NCBI GenBank assembly: GCA_035771175.1
Contig: CM069592.1
Location: 42,367,495-42,431,494, forward strand
Source: Paratinospora sagittata
Lineage: Eukaryota; Streptophyta; Magnoliopsida; Ranunculales; Menispermaceae
DNA: 64,000 bases
Reading direction: 5' to 3'
Made by a program: the position numbers and the translations under genes. Each line of letters opens with the position of its first letter. Position 1 is the first letter of the stretch. Below are positions 53,491 to 63,674 of the stretch, in pieces. The notes beneath the pieces are model-generated. The model searched no databases. It was given only the letters and a program-made list of their open reading frames with translations, and had not been told where the DNA came from.

Positions 53491-54515
53491 CCGATAAACT
53501 ACTACTTTAGTTGTAAACTGTAATTCGGTGTTGATTATACTTGATTGTTTTGGCTCTTGGAAGGACATGGAAGCATTTCTTTAAGTCTGAATTCTGTTGC
53601 TTTTTGCTCTTAGCACACCCAGTATAAACATGGTCCATGAATATTATTTTGATTATTACAACTTTATTCACTGTGTTATTTATTTATTAATTTTGTTTTT
53701 GTGTTTTTGAACATGTAAAGATTGTAAATACACCACGAGGAGCCGTAGAATCATCCAAAGACTTGTTTGAGGTCTTCTACATTGACTATGGAAACCAAGA
53801 AGTTATTCCTTACAATTCCTTGCGGCCTCTTGGTTCTGTATCTGCTGCACCTGGCCTTGCCCAGTTGTGTAGCCTTGCATACATAAAGGTCCCAGACTTA
53901 GAGGAAGATTTTGGTCAAGAAGCAGCAGAATATCTGAGTGAGTACACACTGAATAGTTCTAGAGAGCTCAGGGCTATGGTTGAAGAAAGGGATACTTCTG
54001 GAGGGAAAGTGAAAGGGCAGGGCACTGGAACTGTTCTTATTGTGACTCTAGTTGATGTGGAAGCTGGTTTAAGTGTCAATGCTTCCATGCTGGAGGTTTG
54101 CACGTTCTTTTTTATTATTTCTTTTGTTGATTTTATAAAAACTCGTTTGAAATCAAATTGTATTCAAAGCTTTTCAGTGCAAGCATATATTTATTTGAAT
54201 GATTAGTACGACCTTTATTTTTTTGAAGTTTCTCTAATTGAGACAGGAATTGAAAAACTGGTCCAATTGTTTGAGTTCTGATTTTATGGTTTTCTAACTG
54301 AAATAATTTCTTGTTTCGTGCAGGAAGGACTTGCAAGGCTAGAGAGAAGGAAGAGGTGGGACGACAAGGAAAGGAAGTCTGCTCTTGATCAATTGGAAGA
54401 ATTCCAGGACAAAGCGAAGAGTGGGAGGCTGAGGATGTGGCAATACGGGGACATCCAGTCTGACGATGAGGAATCTGCTCCACCTGCTAGAAAAGCTGTT
54501 GGAGGACGCCGGTAG
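46696..54515 (+). CDS. TSN1: Tudor-SN protein (Tudor staphylococcal nuclease)
   Basis: Sixteen coding exons: 46696-46845, 48137-48211, 48306-48419, 48537-48641, 49147-49353, 49498-49713, 49796-49903, 50250-50420, 50507-50704, 50795-51154, 51248-51478, 51549-51737, 51812-51892, 51985-52179, 53721-54095 and 54324-54515. They encode 988 residues, matching plant TSN1/TSN2. Four staphylococcal-nuclease-like domains begin near residues 10, 187, 383 and 585 (GWLRGRVKAVSSGDCLVIM; QGIVEQVRDGSTVRVYLLPE; KVVEVVSGDCVIVADD; AVVEYVLSGHRFKLLIP). A Tudor domain follows near 780-840 (GDIVLAQF ... FEVFYIDYGNQEVIP), then a partial fifth SN domain. Plant TSN is a cytoplasmic RNA-binding scaffold of stress granules and P-bodies, acting in mRNA decapping and stress tolerance. 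Every exon length is a multiple of three. The start is preceded by a leader intron and gives the family N-terminus MASAAAASGWLRG. Confidence 0.96.
48912..49060 (-). mobile_element. Short SINE-type retroposon in TSN intron 4, 19-bp target-site duplication
   Basis: AGTATTGATTGCTATGCAT at 48912-48930 and the same word with one change (T for C) at 49042-49060 flank a 111-base insert. On the minus strand the insert ends CCCCGATACCCATGATCTC followed by a run of about 20 A, the tail form of several plant SINEs. The 5' tRNA-like head is missing or decayed. The insert lies within an intron and does not touch splice sites. Confidence 0.75.
53452..53488. repeat. Poly-T tract in TSN intron 14
   Basis: An uninterrupted T run of about 36 bases lies in the 1.54-kb intron that splits the Tudor domain. 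Similar sequence (ATAAACT ... TTTAGTTGTA) occurs on each side near 53390 and 53494, so a poly-A-tailed insertion or a local duplication is possible. Confidence 0.7.
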
Positions 54516-57500
54516 AGAAAACCCTGGCAACCGGAGTTGCCTTAAATTATAGATGAGAGATCACATACTTTTAGGAATCGGATGTTAAAACTTCTGGGAA
54601 GAGTTACGTTTATCAAATCCTCACCCCCTCCAAAACTTTTCTCCCTCCTTTTTGTTTTCTTCTCTTCTCTCTTTTTCTTTTCTTTTTACTTTTTCCCTTT
54701 TTTTCTTTAGAGGAGGAGACGATTTTTTTTCCAAATTATCAATAAGGCGAACTCGCCCAGTTTGTGTTTTTCTAAGAAAGGCGGCAACAGAGGATTTTCA
54801 TCAAATTAAAATAAGTTTTTTTACCTGTTTCTATTTATGGTCCTTTTCCTAGACAAAAAGGCTTTGGTGTCCACTGCAGGGTAAGTTGGATTGTTTCTTA
54901 GTTTTGTGAATTTCTTGTCGTTTCTGGGGAAGCAACGACCAAGGTAAGAAGTTTCAGTTTTGTCAAGGACCAGAATTTGATATTTTTGCAAGTGTGGCTT
55001 GAAGATAACAGAGTAGAAGTTGGTCTTTTGAGATATAATCTGCCTTTGTTTCCTATATCACTTTGGATGAGCAATAATCATCCGACTTGAATCTCATTTG
55101 TTAAGGAAACAAATGCATTGACGAGGATATAACGTTTTGATTGTCTTCGTTTCTAGATGAACAACTCCGCATTTGCATTTTAACCAAATGGAATGTTGCA
55201 AAACAGTTGAGATTTTCCTTTATCATTTTATAGTGAACTTGTCTTGGCACTCTTGTTCTGATGGAAGTTTCCTTGAGCTTATTATGAGTCCACTGAATCA
55301 TTCGTGTTAAAAAAAAATTGCTTGTATTAATGTTGTGCAATATAGTGCTTGATGTATACCGGTAGCCCGTAAGATCAAGAAAAGGTCTCCACTGGCATGA
55401 TGGTTCTTCTACCTTACAACGTTTCCCGTGAATACAAATACCCAATGTCAGCACGCTTTATATATTTCTTAGCTTAATTTAGTTAGGAGATTCTACTGGG
55501 GTTATGGCTGAACTAAAGAGAAATGATCACGATCCTACTGAAATTGGTGAACTGGTTGAGGATTGCAAGCAACTATTGGAGTTAATAAATATTCCTTCTT
55601 CATTCAGTTGGACCCGAAAGCTATTGGAGCTTAAGCAGTGTAAGCATTAAGTACTAAGCTAGAAGCTTGAGGCTAATAAAAAAAAGAAAATGTTAATCTA
55701 ACTATAAAACATGCAACATTTATTACATATCTCAAAATATGTATAACATACACATTTAATGTAGTTACATTTTTTTTTATAGTTACATTAATATTTTTTC
55801 TAAAAAAAGACTCTCTCTCCCTCTCAACTCAACTTCATTTAGTTTTTTACAATTGTTTTCTTTCCCTCCATCGGGCAAATTGGTGCGTGGCTCCGTGACC
55901 TAAGTTGGGTCAACATTGCTTTTATAAACAGGCTAAGGAAATTATAAGATTCCTTGGTCTCTCGTATTATATATATTATCTTTCCCCTATAGAAATACAC
56001 ATTCTTTTTCTATTGAGTAGAAACAGAGGTGTTTGATAACTGAAATTGCACTTGTTACAACTAAATAGACAATTATTTAAATGGGTCTAAAACAGCTGCC
56101 GTGAATTCTATTTTCCCAAAAAAAGAGAAAAAAAAAGAAGAAACTCTAGAGGAATGAGTGAGAGTGAAATGCACGTGCTTTTGCCTTGGATTTGTAGAAT
56201 TTTTTGTTTTGAAGATAATACTGGGGAGAGATTGAAGCAGAACTACCTCGTGCTCACCAAAGAGCATAATAAAAGCATACATTCTTTGTGTGGATAAAGA
56301 CCTGGAAACGCTTTACCTGACCTACATACATAAATTGACTGCAAACTGCAAAGGTAAAAATGTGTGAATCACAAAGCATGTGTAGTAGCCAAGTGTCGTC
56401 TAATCCTTCGAACTCAAAAACATTAATCTTCCCAATTGGTTCAGCTATCCTTTTCTTAGCCATAAGTCCAAAAGAAAACAAAAAGTTCGGATTAGGAATC
56501 TCTTCTGGTTCGCAACCACCACCCAACTTCACATTCTCTGAAGTTGCTATTTAATAATTAAGTCAATACATGGATTACTACTACACGTATTACTACTTTT
56601 TGTTCAGCCCTTTATTTTTGCTTGAAAGACTAACAAACAAAAAAGCTTCTATGATCTATATTCTATAACAGCAAAAGTAGAACATTATTTATTAATTAAT
56701 TCAGTAAAACCTCCTATATTTATATATATATGATCAACTAATTAGTCATGCATGTTGGCTTTTAATCCCTTAGCTTACGATGATTATCGAGATTTACACA
56801 ACGGAACATATACAAACATGATCAAAGTAATAAAAAGAAATACATAAATTTATGTGATTCAACCATGATTCGCTTATGCCCTTTTTAACCCAATTTAGAA
56901 AATTAATACAATTAAAAAAACTAATAAAATAAAAATACATAAAAATTACATTGAATCCACATAATTGACCGCCCATACAGTACATAACATACTTGTGAGC
57001 AGCAGACACATAAGCGTGAAGTTATTTTCATAGTAAAAACAAGTTTTCTGATTCCTCGAATATACAGATGTGCAAAATTCGATTGGGTTCAATTTTTATT
57101 AATAATTAAAATGAAACTGAAATTAAATCAATTTAATTTTTTTGAAATCGAAACTAAACAGCACCAAATCAAACCAAACTTGTTGGATTTGGTTCAATGA
57201 ATCACAAATAGTATACGGAAGTTTAGGCCAACACGATTACTCGACCCGCGTTGAACGTCGTACTATCTAAAACAGTGTTCTCGTACCAAACACACGCCTT
57301 TCAATTACACTTGTTTATTAATTGATTAGAGAGTTAAAAAAAATAATGAATTTTTTCTAAGTAACAGAGGACTGGGACCAGATAATTTGGTGGCATTGGC
57401 GTGTTGATCTACGAACCACGTTGGATAATGTTTACTTTGGACGACGCATCGTTTTCCCCTCGTGCAACGTACGGCGTTAACTGTCGCTTTTTTGGATAAA

Positions 57501-58423
57501 GTTAATATATGTAGGGCCGAGATAAATTAATTGAATATTTACTTGGTGCTTGGGTAGGGGGGGCGGACTCACCTAATTTGTAATGCTAGATATATTGGTG
57601 CACGGGGATGGTCAATATATGGCACGTGATTCCTATTGATTACCAGACTACCATGCCTTATTTTCCACTCAACTTGCTTTTGGTTGGCCCCCATTATTAA
57701 TTTCCACTCCATGACATGTGGAAATTGAAGTCGTCATGTTTCATATGGTAGAATGATCCAATTTACTATAGCATTAAAAATTAATAACCACTCAGGATTT
57801 GATTTGATTTGATTATTAAAGGTGTACTCGTCTACTATTTCGCTCCCCTCTTCAACAAAAAACTAATCCTATACTTATAGAACCTGGGAATATTTCATGA
57901 AAAATTAAATCTTAATTTTATTTGATAAATATTATTAAAATCTATTAGATTCAATTTGGGGGAGGACGTAGTTTAAATTTAAACAAGGAAAATTAATGAA
58001 AAACACACCTGCATGTACATGTCCAAATGCACGGCAGATGTACGTATTCAATATTATCGGCTTTTTTTTTTTATTTGACGAAAGAACCCAAGAGAAGAAC
58101 AGGGACGACTTGGCTTCTCTTCTCCGTTTATTTCTAGAACTACTACAGCCATATATTATTATTAACAACTATGTATAATATACAATATTCAAAATAAAAT
58201 AATTAAAATGGGGAATACCGGGGGAGCTGGTGCCATATATACATAGCTGTGAACAGTGAAGACCGAGTCAGACGTACCTAAAAGTAATATCTAAAAATAG
58301 TTGTAGTCAAACAAAGAGTCAAACTTTGGCATAAAAGAAAAGAAATAAGCTTTACCCGGGTCTCACGCCTCTCTCATTCTCTCCCAAAACACTACTACTT
58401 CACATCTAGCTTCTCCTCCCCCT
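54516..58423. other. Intergenic spacer between TSN and the PADRE gene
   Basis: The first about 350 bases are the T-rich TSN 3' UTR and flank. A small coding relic is at 55504-55650. The rest is AT-rich, with no gene recognised in 55.7-58.4 kb. Confidence 0.55.
55504..55650 (+). pseudogene. 48-residue open frame, probable LINE RNase H (RVT_3) relic
   Basis: ATG-to-stop frame of 48 codons. EIGELVEDCKQLLEL...SFSWTRK resembles the middle of the RNase H-like domain found at the end of plant LINE reverse transcriptases, where an acidic/hydrophobic helix containing EDCK is followed by a strand ending SWVRR. The rest of that domain is not visible on either side. I judge it a decayed retrotransposon fragment rather than a gene. 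Confidence 0.35.
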
Positions 58424-58434
58424 CATTTATATAT
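58424..58434 (+). promoter_or_regulatory. TATA box of the PADRE-domain gene
   Basis: ATTTATATATA lies about 110 bases upstream of the ATG at 58544, followed by a C/T-rich leader. Confidence 0.6.
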
Positions 58435-58535
58435 ACATTCCATTTTTCCATCCACAGCCACCTACCCTATAATCTCTCTCACACACCACAGCAGCCCTTT
58501 AATTATTATCTTCTTGCTGTTAGTTTTTAGAGCTT

Positions 58536-58562
58536 ATGGGAATATGGGTATCAAGTTTTTGA
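58536..58562 (+). promoter_or_regulatory. 8-codon upstream ORF overlapping the PADRE start codon
   Basis: ATG at 58536 opens a frame of eight codons that stops with TGA at 58560-58562. It overlaps, out of frame, the main ATG at 58544. Ribosomes starting here would pass over the main start, so it may reduce translation. Confidence 0.55.
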
Positions 58563-59383
58563 GCTTCCAGATGATCCCATGGTGCTTCCACTTGTTGGGA
58601 AACCACGTCTCCCGCATTCAGCTTAGGGCTGATCATCATGATCAAGATCAAGTACCAGCCGTCAGGACCATCAAGCTCATCAAATCAGATGGTGTAGTCA
58701 AGATCTACCACAGACCCATCATCGTTTCAGACCTCATGCTCGAGTTCCCAAAGCACCTTGTATGCCACTCCGATTCCTTCTTCATAGGCCAGAAGGTACC
58801 GGCTCTCTCCAAGAACGATAAGCTCAAGCTCGGTCACAAGTACTTTCTCCTCCCAAAACACTTCTTCCAATCCGTTCTGTCTTTCGTCACCATCGCCTCA
58901 TTTGCTTCCAATAACAACCAATCTTCGAATTCGAATAACGCGGTTGTGAAGAAGGCAGCGAGGAATTGCCAACCGTTTATTATTAGAAAAACGCCATCTG
59001 GGTCTCTGCAAATACGCGTGTCCGATGAGTTTATATCGAGATTGATGGAAGAGGGAAGGATTAAAGATGACGGCGAAGAAGAAGAAAGCTCGGACAGACC
59101 CAAAGGAAGGTTGTGCACTACGCCTCAGTTGCAAAAGGATTATACTCTGTTGGTTGATTCTCGGCAATGGAAGCCCAAGTTAGAGACTATTGGAGAATCG
59201 AAGAGAAGGAAACTTGGTTCGTTTGGTATTAAGAGAAGAAAGAAAGCTCATCAGTCGAAAGGATTAACGCCGCAAAAGGGTATTCCAAGAACGGAGCCGC
59301 CAACAGTACTACCGTCTTCTTCGAAGACTACTAAAACTAAAAGCACGGGCAAGAGCAAAGGAAAAAAGAAGGTTAATTTGTAA
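58544..59383 (+). CDS. PADRE (DUF4228) domain protein
   Basis: Intronless, 279 residues from ATG at 58544 (MGIKFLSFQ). The PADRE/DUF4228 domain is seen as VRTIKLIKSDGVVKIYHRP, then VSDLMLEFPKHLVCHSDSFF, then KLKLGHKYFLLP, with a further conserved segment near RKTPSGSLQIRVSDEFI. The C-terminal third is strongly basic (KRRKLGSFGIKRRKK, later KSKGKKK), which would fit a nuclear localisation signal and a disordered tail. PADRE proteins are plant-specific and often respond to pathogens or abiotic stress; their biochemical role is unknown. This member is longer than many because of the basic tail. An earlier in-frame start is not available, since upstream codons before 58544 lack ATG. Confidence 0.88.
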   Translation: MGIKFLSFQMIPWCFHLLGNHVSRIQLRADHHDQDQVPAVRTIKLIKSDGVVKIYHRPIIVSDLMLEFPKHLVCHSDSFFIGQKVPALSKNDKLKLGHKYFLLPKHFFQSVLSFVTIASFASNNNQSSNSNNAVVKKAARNCQPFIIRKTPSGSLQIRVSDEFISRLMEEGRIKDDGEEEESSDRPKGRLCTTPQLQKDYTLLVDSRQWKPKLETIGESKRRKLGSFGIKRRKKAHQSKGLTPQKGIPRTEPPTVLPSSSKTTKTKSTGKSKGKKKVNL

Positions 59384-61637
59384 GATTTGGAAGGCTTTTG
59401 TTTCTTTCTCGATTTTTACTTCTGGTTCTTTTTGGAATCAGATCTGATGTTGTCTGTAAATGAACATGGTTGTAGTTAATTTAGTTATACGGACATAGAT
59501 GATACATCACATATAAATTAAACTCGTTCCTCAAAGGTTCAACAAAAGATACACGAGCTTGAATGAATGAAACAAATATCCCAAAAGAAATTTTTATCTT
59601 TTTTTTTTTTGGATTAAAGTTTGCTTTATTTTTGCCAATAATTCATGGCTTTGAGCTAGTCTGATCGGTCTCCTCTATCTTTAGCGAATTCCCATGACAC
59701 CTTAATTTATGTGCCCAACGCGAACTTATTCAAACGTATATATATAGTGCTCAAAATTCAAAGCTATAGCTAGCTAGCTAGCTAGCCTAAAATCCATTAA
59801 CATATGAAGGGAAATATATAAGATAAAACCCCTTGGCTTTGCCTGCAGCAATTAATATTCTCACTACCCCTTGATTCTCTTAATTGAAGTCACGTATATA
59901 TAAATCATCTTGAACAATGTTCACTTTAATTGAGCCAGATGGAGATTGGATATTAATATAAACTTGAACTAAGTGGAGATCAGTTAGATCAATCTTTTGC
60001 TAAAGATCTAGTAATTAAATGCATGTAAATTCTAAAATAATATAGATGAGATAGATCATGGGTATGCTGCTTGTAGCAGGAATTAATTAATCAACGCTAT
60101 GATGGAATTAGTGGCATTTAACTGTTATCATTAATTAAAGCAAATAACACGAAGTCCCATGGTTGAAACCTCGTCCATATTACCATAATTGATTTAGATG
60201 AAGAGAATGAATCAGAGAAAAGAAAGATAATTAGTTGTGTTGGGTTTTAAGGACTTCATGATAAGTCTTGCTCTTGCCATATATCTCATAGTTGCTATTT
60301 ACATATTGGAGGGTATAATCTCTTGACTCTTGAGATGTCTATGGAATTAAAAATTATACATCAGTAACGACTAATGGAATCATGATATTACATGTCCATT
60401 AATTAGAATTAGATGATATACTATATATAAAGAAAATGGTATATAATATATAACATCATAAAGTCATGATGTATATATATGGAGATGATTAATTTAAGAT
60501 AATGACAGAAAAATCAAAATGATAAAATTAAATATAATTAATGGAGAAGATTAATAATATATAGAGGTTAAAATTGAGTGAGTAGTGCAAGTGGGAGTGT
60601 GTTGGTCAAAAGTGGTGGGCTTTCAGCTTTGTTTTTGTTTGTTTTTGAGTGTTTTTTGTATTTTGGTCGGAGGGGTAAAAATAAAATGGAAGCAAAGCCA
60701 AAGCACTCGCGTGTCAGACGTCTAAGACTAACTCAATTCCCTCCTAAAACATTTTCCAATTTTTCCTTTACAAACAGACAAATCACCGGTCAAACTTCAC
60801 GTACTCCGCGCGCGTGGGTTTACCAAACCATGCTAATATCAATATGCGCCGTCGAAACGAGAAAAAAAAAATAAAAAAAAATAAAAAAAAAACCCAAGTC
60901 ACTCTCACTCACATGACTCTATGGTGCTCCTTCTTCCTATCTGGAAAGCCAGAGGTTCTATTATTATATTTTTGCCGTGACCCTTTCCTGCCACGTGTAT
61001 GTATTTATCAAGACCCAAAAATAGAGCTGACAAATCATTACTTGATAATATCATATTTACCATTTCTATTATTCCTATCCAAAAAAACACTTTATGCCAT
61101 AAATTAAAACATTAATAAAAATAAAAACTGATATATGTTTCAGTCATTTTAATGACTAATTTTAATTTATAAAAATAATTAAAAAATATATAATTATTAA
61201 TAATTAAATATGAACTAATTTTACAGCTGAGTGAAAAAAAAAAAAAATTCATGTAACCTGAATTATGTGGCTGTGAAAAGGGTTAGTGGAGTTACATCCG
61301 AATAATTAACTCACTAAGTCTCAAGAACTAGTCCATACTAGAAGGATGTGGGAACACCTGGTGAGAAAGAGAGGGGAGGGGATCGTAATTAACAAACAAT
61401 ACAAAAAAGAAGTTAAAATAGTAGTAGTAGATTTTCATTTTTAAGAGTTAAGATTTTTCTTCCATGAACGTCTCATTTAGTGTGGGTCACAGCTCAACTG
61501 AAGCTGCAGAGGTCAACAAAGCAAATCATCCACCTCGGCTTCATCGAATGTGTAGAAAGAACAGAGATCTTTGGTTTATTCAAAACAACACTGGAATTAA
61601 GTGGAATCAAGAGGAGAAGTGTTGAAAAAGAAATAAC
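59384..61637. other. AT-rich intergenic spacer
   Basis: No gene recognised. Notable are a short (AGCT)n run near 59767-59783, A-rich runs near 60861-60892, and TATATA tracts near 60420-60480. Open frames at 60578-60874 and 60814-61107 have no domain-like character. Confidence 0.55.
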
Positions 61638-62493
61638 ATGATGGCAGCAGTTCAATCGACACAAATTCGATGTTTATTTGAAGCAAATAAGCCAATGTGC
61701 AGAACCCATGATAGGAAAAATCATAAGCTTCAGATTTTGAGTCAAATTGCCCCCCAACGTGGGGAATTGTCAACTGCATTCCGAGTGTTCGACGAAATTC
61801 CTCACTCAGACACTTTCGCTTGGAACAATCTCAGTCAAACCCATATTACCAATGGAGATTGGGATCTTACCATTTTAATTTATAATCAAATGCTGCTCCG
61901 AGGAGTCCGTCCTGATAAACGCACACTTCCTCGCATTCTAACAGCTGCTCGCCATTCGGGCAACTCGTTTTATGGGAAACAGATACACGGGCATGCCCTC
62001 AAGTTTGGATTTGGGTCCGACCTGTATGTGATCACAGCTCTAATGGAATTCTACGGGCATTGTGACAGTGTTGAATCGGCGAAAATGCTGTTTGATCAAT
62101 CACCTAGATGGAATTCTGTGTCTTGGACTTTGTTGGCAAGGTTATACATGAACCAGGATGAGCCCAAGTTGGCTCTTGAAACATTTTATCAAATGGTGAA
62201 ATTAGGAGCTGATGATATAGATTCTGTTGCATTGGCTACTGCTCTTTGTGCTTGTGGGCGACTGGAATCACTTCAAGAAGGAAGAAAAGTTCATGACATT
62301 GCAAGGAAGTTTGGGTTGGAGTTGGATGTTTTGGTTGGTAATTCTCTATTGAAAATGTATCTCGATTGTGGAAGTGTAAAAGATGCTCGAATGGTTTTAG
62401 ATCAAATGCCCTCGAAGGATGTTATTTCCTGGACAGCAATAATCCAGTGGTATGCAAGGAATGGGGAATTCAACGAAGCTCTGAAACTGTTTC
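61638..62493 (+). pseudogene. PPR protein gene, cut by a copia insertion
   Basis: The host frame runs 285 codons from ATG at 61638 and is then interrupted at 62494 by an LTR; translation would continue 12 codons into the LTR and stop at 62529-62531. The repeats are of the PLS class: TAFRVFDEIPHSDTFAWNN, RPDKRTLPRILTAAR, KQIHGHALKFGFGSDLYV, MEFYGHCDSVESAKMLFDQS, SVSWTLLARLY, ALATALCACGRLESLQEG, NSLLKMYLDCGSVKDARMV and DVISWTAIIQWYARNGEFNEA. The frame is otherwise intact, so the insertion appears recent. The 3' part of the gene should lie beyond the element, outside the window. I cannot name the orthologue. Whether any product is made from this allele is unknown. Confidence 0.8.
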
Positions 62494-62711
62494 TGTTAAG
62501 GAATGTAAATACATTAATGCACAAAATCTGAGATCTCTTTGTTTTATGCACTGACAACTTTTGCACAAAATCTGGGATCTCCTTGATTTTGTGCACTGAT
62601 GTTTGGTTTTCCTTAGTGTATATGCTTTATTTTAGGATCCTAAATTAATCTCTGTCCTGTATATATATTCATTCCTTTTCAATGAATAAGACATAGAATT
62701 GAATTCTTTCA
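62494..62711 (+). repeat. 5' LTR of the third copia element
   Basis: It starts TGTTAAGGAATG within PPR coding sequence and ends CTTTCA directly before the primer-binding site TGGTATCAGAG at 62712, complementary to the 3' end of initiator tRNA-Met. It contains a TATA-like TATATATATTC near 62660. Length is 218 bases. Inside are two near-copies of a ~45-base unit starting GCACAAAATCTG; the second forms a 10-base-pair stem with GATTTTGTGC. Confidence 0.85.
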
Positions 62712-62861
62712 TGGTATCAGAGAGATAAGTCCGGCGAGGATTCCGGAGACGAGGAGAGTTCACGGTCCGACGAAGATCTTGCGGCTGACCAAGATCCACG
62801 TTCTTCTTCTTCTTCTGCTCCCCGGGCCCAAGCAACCAGCTTTGCTGAGTTTCATCCAGCG

Positions 62862-62936
62862 GCCGTGAACAGCGTAGGAGGTGAACAGAGGCTGCCGTAA
62901 ACAGCGGCCGTGAAAGGTGGCTGTCGGAACAGTGCT
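62862..62936 (+). repeat. GAACAG-type short repeats, first block
   Basis: GTGAACAGCG, GTGAACAGAG, GTAAACAGCG and GGAACAGTG follow each other within 75 bases, with GCGGCCGTGAA spacers. They are the same words as in the block at 63316-63500. Confidence 0.65.
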
Positions 62937-63113
62937 GTTTGGTGTTGCGATGTTTCGAGGGACTCGGTACACCTCATAACTGGAAGTGCAGATCAGTCGG
63001 CAAAGCTGTGGAATGTTCAGACTGGCGCTCAGCTGTACTCGTTCAACTTTGATTCACCGGCTAGATCTGTGGATTTTTCTGTTGGTGAAGAGCTGGCTGT
63101 GATCACAACTGGC
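62934..63113 (+). pseudogene. TIF3I: Captured fragment of eIF3 subunit I (TIF3I, WD40) gene
   Basis: The in-frame translation AVWCCDVSRDSVHLITGSAD, then QSAKLWNVQTGAQL, FSPARSVDFSVG-like FDSPARSVDFSVG and LAVITT is characteristic of the second WD40 repeat region of plant eIF3i, a scaffold subunit of the translation initiation factor 3 complex. About 60 residues are present with no stop or frameshift. The open frame around it spans 62910-63149, with non-homologous codons on both ends (starting in repeat DNA; ending ...REES). It lies between the 5' LTR and gag of the copia element, so it is a gene fragment carried by a retrotransposon, not a gene. No function is implied. Confidence 0.82.
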
Positions 63114-63315
63114 TGTGTGTGCGTGAGCGTGCTGCGTGAAGAGTCTTGACAAACGTGATTTCAATCAAATTCCAAGATATTTCCATTATCTAACATCGAG
63201 GTGATGTGTGGATCATGTGTGAAATTAAAGAATATAATAACTTTTGGAGGCCGCAGACAAGAATTAGTGGACATTGTTAGGTTTTTTTGTCTTGTTTAAG
63301 ACATTGGCATGCGCA

Positions 63316-63500
63316 TTGGACAGTGCGTGAACAGTGGCATTGGACATTGTGCACGTTGAACAGTGCAGTTGTGAACAGTGCAGCCGTGACCAGTGCTCGT
63401 GAACAGTGCGGCCGTGAACAGGGGAGAAGGTGAACAGCGCGGCCGTGAACAGTGCGGTCGTGAAACCGGCATGAACAGTTCACCCGGCGTGAACAGTTCA
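63316..63500 (+). repeat. GAACAG-type minisatellite, second block
   Basis: Nine exact GAACAG words occur between 63329 and 63500, mostly as GTGAACAGTGC with GGCCGTGAAC spacers, giving an irregular unit of roughly 14-17 bases. The array lies in the copia leader upstream of gag. Confidence 0.8.
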
Positions 63501-63674
63501 TCTTTCTCTGCAGCAGACACTTCCTGAACACAAAGAAAGTACTAGGAGGTCTCTTGGTTTTGTTAAGGTTTTTTAAAGCTTGTTTTCTTCCATCTTTCTT
63601 TCGTTCTGTGCCGCTGTTTTTGAATCTTATTCTCGTATACAACACTCATTCTCCTCTTCTTTTAGCCAACACAC

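Noticed and set aside
53353..53568. Lys-rich frame on the minus strand
   Set aside because: Produced by the 36-base poly-T tract in TSN intron 14.
63277..63645. Minus-strand frames with repeated CSR/LFT motifs
   Set aside because: Shadow of the GAACAG minisatellite in the copia leader.
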